Assembly (NCBI GenBank): GCA_964610765.1
Contig: CAZSWS010000073.1
Coordinates: 1 to 13,230 of the forward strand
Direction: 5' to 3'
DNA from: CAZSWS01 sp964610765
Lineage (GTDB): Bacteria; Bacteroidota; Bacteroidia; Bacteroidales; Tannerellaceae
DNA: 13,230 bases
Positions 8,597 to 13,230 of the stretch are shown piece by piece. The notes beneath the pieces were generated by a model. That model was not told the origin of the DNA and made no database searches. It saw nothing but the letters and a program-made list of their open reading frames with translations. Positions within the stretch are counted from its first letter, which is position 1. Each line of letters opens with the position of its first letter. Both the position numbers and the translations under genes were made by a program.

Positions 8597-8628
8597 TTTG
8601 TCAAAAGGGTCTAGAGATAGAAACTTTT
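8597..8628 (+). promoter_or_regulatory. Weak candidate promoter of the Smr-domain gene
   Basis: TTTG at 8597-8600 is followed after 20 bases by AAACTTTT (8621-8628), which matches only the A and TTT positions of TAnnTTTG. A start near 8635 would give a leader of about 29 bases to the ATG at 8664. Position and spacing are reasonable because the divergent gap is only 98 bp, but the match is poor. Confidence 0.25.
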
Positions 8629-8663
8629 TATTTTAAGCGAAAGAACATAATAAACAATCAATA

Positions 8664-9722
8664 ATGAGTTCAAATATTAAAGTTGGAGATAGGGTGCGCT
8701 TTTTGAATAGCACCGGAGGAGGTGTTGTCACCGGATTTAAAGGGAAAGACATGATTATGGTCGAAGATGAAAGTGGCTTTGACTTTCCGGTATTAGCTTC
8801 TGAAATTGTAGTCATTGGCGAAAGCAAAACATCTTATAAACAACCGGTTCCTACCCAACAGGCAGTAGAAACCGAACCTCAACCAAGTAAGGAAATAAAG
8901 GACGAGCTAGTGATCGAAGAAACAAAAGAAGGAGAATCTTTAAATATATCACTAGGCTTCCTGCCCTCTGACCCTAAACAAATTGCCCAGGCTGACTACG
9001 AGGCTTATCTGATTAACGAGAGCAATTACTATCTCTTTTACAACTACATGAATCGCCAAAACGCAAGTTGGTTTACCAGATCCAATGGTGTTATAGAGCC
9101 CAATGTGAAAATATTTATTGAACAGTTTGGAAAAGAATCACTCAATGATTTGGAAAAACTTTGTCTGCAATGTATAGCTTTCAAAAAAGACAAGCCTTTT
9201 TCACTTAAGAATGCAATCTCCGTCGAATTACGTTTAGATACCGTTAAGTTTTACAAACGTCACAGTTTCGTAGACAATGACTTTTTTGAAGAAGACGCAC
9301 TGATTGTCCCGGTTGTACAAAATGATATCCCTGTACGGGAACTACTCATATCTGTCACAGAGCTACAGGAACAGATGCTGCAAAAGACACAGCTAGAGCG
9401 TCGGAAGCCCTCACCGGCAACTAAAAAGAAACCGACCAACGAGCTAATAGAAATAGATCTTCACACCCACGCCATACTGGAAACAACAGCCGGCATGAGT
9501 AATTCGGATATTCTAAACTACCAATTAGATATATTCAGAAACACACTCAAAGAATATGCCGGACAAAAAGGACGAAAAATAGTCTTCATACACGGTAAGG
9601 GAGACGGTGTGCTCAGAACTGCCATCGAAAAAGAACTAAAATCCAAATACAAGTCCTATCCTTTTCAAGATGCTTCATTCAGAGAATATGGCTTTGGTGC
9701 AACAATGGTTACTATTAAGTAA
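8664..9722 (+). CDS. DUF2027 protein with C-terminal Smr domain
   Basis: This 352-residue protein probably acts in the cytoplasm, since no signal peptide is seen. Residues 4-52 (VGDRVRFLNSTGGGVVTGF, then VEDESGFDFPVLASEIVVIG) look like a small KOW/Tudor-like beta-barrel similar to that preceding the Smr domain in MutS2 proteins. A polar linker (about 55-92) leads to the DUF2027 middle region (about 95-235), rich in aromatic and acidic residues. A basic linker (241-260) precedes the Smr domain (262-352), with IDLHTHA (264-270) and HGKGDGVLR (310-318). Smr domains in MutS2 are nucleases or nucleic-acid binders. Here the second motif residue is T268 instead of the more common G in DLHG. Nucleic-acid binding is a family-based inference. 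It is first in a run of three genes, 6 bp before the CYTH gene. Confidence 0.87.
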   Translation: MSSNIKVGDRVRFLNSTGGGVVTGFKGKDMIMVEDESGFDFPVLASEIVVIGESKTSYKQPVPTQQAVETEPQPSKEIKDELVIEETKEGESLNISLGFLPSDPKQIAQADYEAYLINESNYYLFYNYMNRQNASWFTRSNGVIEPNVKIFIEQFGKESLNDLEKLCLQCIAFKKDKPFSLKNAISVELRLDTVKFYKRHSFVDNDFFEEDALIVPVVQNDIPVRELLISVTELQEQMLQKTQLERRKPSPATKKKPTNELIEIDLHTHAILETTAGMSNSDILNYQLDIFRNTLKEYAGQKGRKIVFIHGKGDGVLRTAIEKELKSKYKSYPFQDASFREYGFGATMVTIK

Positions 9723-9728
9723 ACGAGC

Positions 9729-10199
9729 ATGGCAATAGAAATCGAGCGTAAATTTTTAGTGAAAGGTGATTTTAGAAAAGATGTGGTGGATGTTATAAAA
9801 ATCTCTCAGGGCTATATCTGTGCCCAGCCTGACAAAACCGTTCGAGTGCGCATAAACGACAACAAAGGCTTTCTTACCATCAAAGGTCCTACAGATACGG
9901 ATGGAATGTCCAGATACGAGTTTGAACACGAAATATCACTAGATGAAGCTCATGAGCTTATGAAGTTATGCCTGCCGGGGAGCATTGAAAAAGAACGTTT
10001 CTATGCCGAATATGCTGACAAACGCTGGGAAGTAGATGTCTTTTATGGCAATAATGAAGGACTGATTGTTGCTGAAATAGAATTATCTTCACCCAATGAA
10101 CAGCTCAGCTTGCCCGACTGGGTTGGAGAAGAAGTTACCGGACAAAAGCGCTATTATAATGCGATGTTAACAAAAGAACCGTACAATAAATGGAAATAA
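9729..10199 (+). CDS. Short CYTH-domain triphosphate tunnel metalloenzyme
   Basis: This 156-residue cytoplasmic protein consists of a CYTH domain only. The signature is EIERKFL, giving the metal-binding ExExK set E4, E6 and K8. Other charged tunnel residues fit the pattern: R39 and R41 in VRVR, K52 in LTIKG, R62, E64 and E66 in SRYEFE, K88 and R90 in KERF, E101 and D103 in EVDVF, and E116 and E118 in AEIELS. Short bacterial members of this class hydrolyse inorganic triphosphate, using Mg or Mn. Class IV adenylate cyclases share the fold, so activity cannot be settled from sequence. Inorganic triphosphatase is the likelier call. It starts 6 bp after the Smr-domain gene and ends 23 bp before the peptidase gene, so co-transcription is likely. 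Confidence 0.9.
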   Translation: MAIEIERKFLVKGDFRKDVVDVIKISQGYICAQPDKTVRVRINDNKGFLTIKGPTDTDGMSRYEFEHEISLDEAHELMKLCLPGSIEKERFYAEYADKRWEVDVFYGNNEGLIVAEIELSSPNEQLSLPDWVGEEVTGQKRYYNAMLTKEPYNKWK

Positions 10200-10222
10200 A
10201 AGAATTATTTAAAATTTAAGAC

Positions 10223-12385
10223 ATGAAGAAATTGATTATTGGTCTGCTCAGCCTGGCCCTCTCATGCCCGCTTTTTGCTGACGAAGGTATGTGGATTTTA
10301 TCGCTACTTAAGCAGCAAAAACTCCCGGAAATGCAAGCTTTGGGCTTGAAATTGCAAGATTATGACATCTACAGTCCTGATTCATCATCCATCAAAGATG
10401 CCATCGTTATCTTTGGAGGAGGATGTACCGGAGAAGTCATTTCAAGTGAAGGACTTATACTTACAAACCACCATTGTGGATATGGAATGATTCAACAACA
10501 TAGTTCTTTAGAGCATGACTACCTCACGGATGGTTTTTGGGCAAATTCAAGAGATAAAGAACTGCCGAATAAGGGGCTAAAAGTAACATTCATAGATCAG
10601 ATAGAAGACGTTACCGACTATGTAAAAGAAGCTTTATTTAAAGAGACCGACCCGTACAGTATGAATTACCTCTCTCCACGCTATTTGAACACACTTGCCA
10701 AAGAAAAAGTAGGAGAACAATTCTTACAGGAAAACCCGGGCACAGAGATGGAAATTAAAGCTTTCTATGGGGGAAATCAGTACTATATGTTTACTAAAAA
10801 AGTATATTCGGACGTGCGCCTGGTAGGTGCTCCGCCCTCTTCTATCGGTAAATTCGGTGCTGATACGGACAACTGGATGTGGCCAAGACACACCGGCGAC
10901 TTTGCTCTCTTCCGCGTCTATGCTGATGCGAATGGTAATCCGGCTGAATATTCAGAACATAACGTACCCTTACGCCCTAAAAAATGGTTGCAAATATCCG
11001 TAAAAGGTGTACAGGAGAACGACTTCGCTATGATGATAGGGTTTCCAGGCACAACAAACAAGTATTATACTTCATGGGAAGTAGCCGAAAGACGTGACAT
11101 AGACAATCGTGTACGCATTGATATGAGAGAGATTCGTCAAGACGTAATGCTCGAAGCAATGCTTGCCGACCCAGCCATACGCATCCAGTATGCCAGCAAA
11201 TATGCCGGTTCAACCAATGCATATAAAAATGCCATAGGAACCAACTGGGCTATCAACAAGCAGAATTTTGAACAAGTCAAGAAAGACGAACAAGATAAAC
11301 TGATTGCTTGGGCTGAGAAAAACAATAAACCGGAGTACACAGAGGCTATAAAGCAGATGGAAAAAATAGTTGCAGATCGGGCTGACTTGCGATTCAGAAG
11401 CTGGATGGTCGATGAGGCTTTACTGCGTGGTATAGAGTTTACCGCTATACCCACCAACCATACAACTCTAAAAGAAGCTCTGCAGAAAAAAGACAAAGAG
11501 GCTATTGAACAAGCCATGAAGCAGTTTCAATTAGGATACGAAAAGTTTGCAAACAAAGACTACTCACGAGCGTTAGACAAATCAATTAGCAAAGTAATGC
11601 TAGCCGCCTATACTGAAAAAGTAGACCCTAAAAAAACGCCGGCTGCACTTGGCCTGCTCTTTCAGAAGTTTGGTGGAAACATTGATGCATATATTGACTG
11701 GATTTTCGACAATTCCATTTATGGAAACTCCCAGCAATACAAGAAATTCTTGAAGAAGCCCACAGTGGCAAAACTTAACAGTGACCCGATGATTCTGTTA
11801 GCCTCATCCATCCGAGAAGAAAAAGTCAATTTAACCCAACAGCTCAGTGGATATAACGGCGATTATGCCAAAGCACATCGCAGCTACATCAAAGGGCTAT
11901 TAGAAATGTACGGAGAAAACATCAGTTTCCCCGATGCCAACTTCTCCATTCGGTTAACATACGGGCAGATTAAAGGCTACAAACCTTCTGATGCAATTTA
12001 TTACACACCACAGACGACACTAGATGGCGTCATGGAGAAAGAAGACCCGAACAACTGGGAGTTTGTAGTACCGGAAAGACTCAAGCAGCTATACAACGAT
12101 AAAGACTTTGGACCCTATGCTCTACCTGACGGACGAATGCCGACTTGCTTCATTGCGACTACACACTCAACCGGAGGAAATTCAGGCAGTCCGGTTCTAG
12201 ATGCAAATGGTGCACTGATTGGAATAAACTTTGATAGAAACTGGGAAGGTGTCGGTGGAGATATTCAATATTTGCCCGATTACCAAAGAAGTATCATTGT
12301 GGATATTCGGTATGTCTTGTTTATCATCGACAAGTTTGCAGGAGCCAAACACCTGATTGAAGAGATGGACTTTATTGAACAGTAA
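10223..12385 (+). CDS. dpp11: Secreted S46 dipeptidyl-peptidase, DPP11 type
   Basis: This periplasmic serine exopeptidase removes dipeptides from peptide N-termini. A signal peptide (1-19) ends in PLFA before DEGMW; 720 residues is typical for S46. The chymotrypsin-like triad is readable: H84 in TNHHCG, D226 in PRHTGDFALF and S654 in GGNSGSPV. These lie one residue before the triad of Porphyromonas gingivalis DPP11 as I recall it (H85, D227, S655). By the same offset R672 in NFDRNWEG falls on that enzyme's Arg673, the residue that selects Asp/Glu at the second position; DPP7 has Gly there. The helical cap domain that S46 enzymes use to bind the N-terminus corresponds to about 285-560. It is last in a three-gene run and is followed by a strong terminator. 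Asp/Glu specificity is inference from one residue. Confidence 0.93.
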   Translation: MKKLIIGLLSLALSCPLFADEGMWILSLLKQQKLPEMQALGLKLQDYDIYSPDSSSIKDAIVIFGGGCTGEVISSEGLILTNHHCGYGMIQQHSSLEHDYLTDGFWANSRDKELPNKGLKVTFIDQIEDVTDYVKEALFKETDPYSMNYLSPRYLNTLAKEKVGEQFLQENPGTEMEIKAFYGGNQYYMFTKKVYSDVRLVGAPPSSIGKFGADTDNWMWPRHTGDFALFRVYADANGNPAEYSEHNVPLRPKKWLQISVKGVQENDFAMMIGFPGTTNKYYTSWEVAERRDIDNRVRIDMREIRQDVMLEAMLADPAIRIQYASKYAGSTNAYKNAIGTNWAINKQNFEQVKKDEQDKLIAWAEKNNKPEYTEAIKQMEKIVADRADLRFRSWMVDEALLRGIEFTAIPTNHTTLKEALQKKDKEAIEQAMKQFQLGYEKFANKDYSRALDKSISKVMLAAYTEKVDPKKTPAALGLLFQKFGGNIDAYIDWIFDNSIYGNSQQYKKFLKKPTVAKLNSDPMILLASSIREEKVNLTQQLSGYNGDYAKAHRSYIKGLLEMYGENISFPDANFSIRLTYGQIKGYKPSDAIYYTPQTTLDGVMEKEDPNNWEFVVPERLKQLYNDKDFGPYALPDGRMPTCFIATTHSTGGNSGSPVLDANGALIGINFDRNWEGVGGDIQYLPDYQRSIIVDIRYVLFIIDKFAGAKHLIEEMDFIEQ

Positions 12386-12407
12386 AGAGTCAGATATATA
12401 AAAAGCC

Positions 12408-12446
12408 AAAGAGGAACATCATTCATTGAACGATGTTCCTCTTTTT
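12408..12446. terminator. Hairpin terminator shared by both strands
   Basis: AAAGAGGAACATC (12408-12420) pairs perfectly with GATGTTCCTCTTT (12432-12444) across an 11-base loop, part of which (TTC/GAA) can also pair. The T-run 12442-12446 plus TTATTATA follows on the + strand, making an intrinsic terminator 22 bp after the peptidase stop. On the minus strand the hairpin is followed by GGCTTTTTATATAT, so it can also end the operon that stops at 12463. Confidence 0.85.
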
Positions 12447-12462
12447 ATTATATGATTTTAGG

Positions 12463-12633
12463 TTAATAAGACCCTTTATCCAGGTCTGATGCTTTAACCT
12501 TAAATATTTGCCCGTTACGTGAGAAAACGAGTTCTCCGTTTTCTTTCTTTTTTTCCTTCACCAAACGTTGGAAGGCGATACTGGCTCCTTTTACAATATT
12601 CTCTTCAAATTCTCTCAACTCCTGATCATTCAT
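12463..12633 (-). CDS. Small 56-residue protein, candidate antitoxin
   Basis: I do not recognise a named family. The ORF reads MNDQELREFEENIVKGASIA through to SDLDKGSY and stop. Residues about 3-30 should form one amphipathic, strongly charged helix (LREFEENIVKGASIAFQRLV, then KEKKK). Residues about 34-49 (ELVFSRNGQIFKVKAS) look like a beta-hairpin turning at RNG. The start at 12633 overlaps the end of the zeta-like kinase gene by 8 bp (ATGAATGA), a layout that suggests translational coupling. The shared terminator lies 17 bp beyond the stop. The strand, the overlap and the tiny size make it the natural partner of the kinase, plausibly an antitoxin; that role is inference from position only. 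It has no recognisable DNA-binding motif. The coding call rests on the open frame, the overlap and sensible composition. Confidence 0.72.
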   Translation of the reverse strand: MNDQELREFEENIVKGASIAFQRLVKEKKKENGELVFSRNGQIFKVKASDLDKGSY

Positions 12634-13210
12634 AGTGTTTGAGTTTGTTAAAAATTACAGGATTAAAAACTTCATTTTTATCTTGTTTAAACCCTTTTGC
12701 TACAATCTCCATAGGCGAAAGCGAGTTATCTGCAATCATCCAATAGTCACAAACAGGTATATACAGATTAAAAAGATTCTGAATGCCGGCGGTATAACGT
12801 CTACGAATAGTGGCTTCTCCAACATTGTGTCCTCCCGCCGCGACTCTCATTTTCACACGCTCTACCGCTAAGTCAGGCGTATTCAACCAAAAGAATAGCA
12901 AGGTCACATAATATCCTTTCTCTTGCGCTTCTTTAGCTAAATTAGCTATTGATCTAGAGGCTAGCGTTGTTTCTAATGCGAATGTCTTTCCTACTGCAAT
13001 CAGCTCTCTGATTCGTCTGTACATGATACGACTTGCTTCTACAGCCACAGCCATATTTCCTGAATTAAAGGGGGAAAGCCCCTTAGCAATTTCGTCAGAG
13101 TTTACAAACTCCTTACATTTAAGCATTTCAGGCAATATAGTGAATGAAGCGGTAGTTTTACCAGCTCCATTGCATCCTGCTATAATGTACAAGTACGGCA
13201 CAACTTTCAC
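12626..13210 (-). CDS. Zeta-toxin-like P-loop kinase (COG4185 type)
   Basis: This 194-residue cytoplasmic protein resembles the zeta/PezT toxin kinases, which phosphorylate UDP-N-acetyl sugars and so block cell-wall synthesis; the substrate of this smaller group is less certain. Walker A is GCNGAGKT (12-19), with K18. NSDEIAKGLSP (37-47) supplies D39, the likely catalytic base. FALETTLASR (77-86) carries E80, matching the zeta substrate-binding strand. A basic segment, VKMRVAAGGHNVGEATIRRR (119-138), fits the lid region. The start is GTG at 13210: a stop lies in frame two codons upstream, no ATG precedes the P-loop, and MKVVPYLYIIAG fits the family start. The gene overlaps the 56-residue ORF by 8 bp, and no epsilon-type antitoxin is visible. 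A gene starting beyond the right edge cannot be excluded. Confidence 0.85.
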   Translation of the reverse strand: MKVVPYLYIIAGCNGAGKTTASFTILPEMLKCKEFVNSDEIAKGLSPFNSGNMAVAVEASRIMYRRIRELIAVGKTFALETTLASRSIANLAKEAQEKGYYVTLLFFWLNTPDLAVERVKMRVAAGGHNVGEATIRRRYTAGIQNLFNLYIPVCDYWMIADNSLSPMEIVAKGFKQDKNEVFNPVIFNKLKHYE

Positions 13211-13220
13211 TTTAGACTAA

Positions 13221-13228
13221 CAAAGATA
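13221..13228 (-). promoter_or_regulatory. Candidate -7 box of the kinase/small-ORF operon
   Basis: On the minus strand this reads TATCTTTG, a full TAnnTTTG match and identical to the box before the DUF4369 gene. It lies 10 bases before the GTG, implying a leader of only a few bases. The matching -33 element would lie outside the window. If real, it makes the kinase the first gene of its transcript. Confidence 0.5.
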
Positions 13229-13230
13229 TA

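Noticed and set aside
8602..8605. TTTG on the minus strand as the -33 element for queA
   Set aside because: It lies only 11 bases from the -7 box, whereas about 19-21 is expected.
11137..11517. 126-codon minus-strand frame inside the S46 peptidase gene
   Set aside because: Antisense shadow of a gene whose motifs are continuous on the + strand; serine- and cysteine-rich product with no domain.
12635..12871. 78-codon + strand frame antisense to the zeta-like kinase
   Set aside because: Shadow of the kinase gene; composition is not protein-like and the opposite strand has clear motifs.

Overview
The window reads as core chromosome of a member of the order Bacteroidales, probably Bacteroides or a close relative. 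The evidence is the gene set (an S46 dipeptidyl-peptidase, a DUF4369 lipoprotein, a DUF2027/Smr protein and a lipoprotein GH3 glycosidase), weak or absent Shine-Dalgarno sequences, AT-rich leaders, and several matches to the Bacteroidetes -7 promoter box TAnnTTTG. All products were recognised from memory of the families; no search was run.

Left part (1-2229, + strand): threonine synthase thrC, starting at base 2, then an aldo/keto reductase. Next come a 13-bp perfect inverted repeat and a lipoprotein GH3 beta-glycosidase (2401 onward). The 3' end of the GH3 gene is lost in a run of exactly 100 N (4498-4597), so its C-terminus cannot be read. The sequence after the gap looks like the intergenic promoter region of the following gene.

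Middle part (4691-8565): a DUF4369/thioredoxin-fold lipoprotein without redox cysteines is followed by the ComM/YifB AAA+ ATPase. This is convergent with, and overlaps by 6 bp, the minus-strand tRNA queuosine gene queA. queA is divergent from the next block.

Right part (8664-12385, + strand): a tight three-gene run of a DUF2027 + Smr-domain protein, a short CYTH triphosphatase-like protein and a secreted S46 peptidase of DPP11 type. Spacings are 6 and 23 bp. A strong hairpin terminator, usable from both strands, closes the run.

Right edge (12463-13210, - strand): a zeta-toxin-like P-loop kinase with a GTG start, overlapping by 8 bp a downstream 56-residue ORF that has no recognisable family. 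This pair looks like a self-contained toxin-antitoxin-type cassette and is the most interesting part of the window. No tRNA, rRNA, CRISPR array, insertion sequence or integrase was seen.
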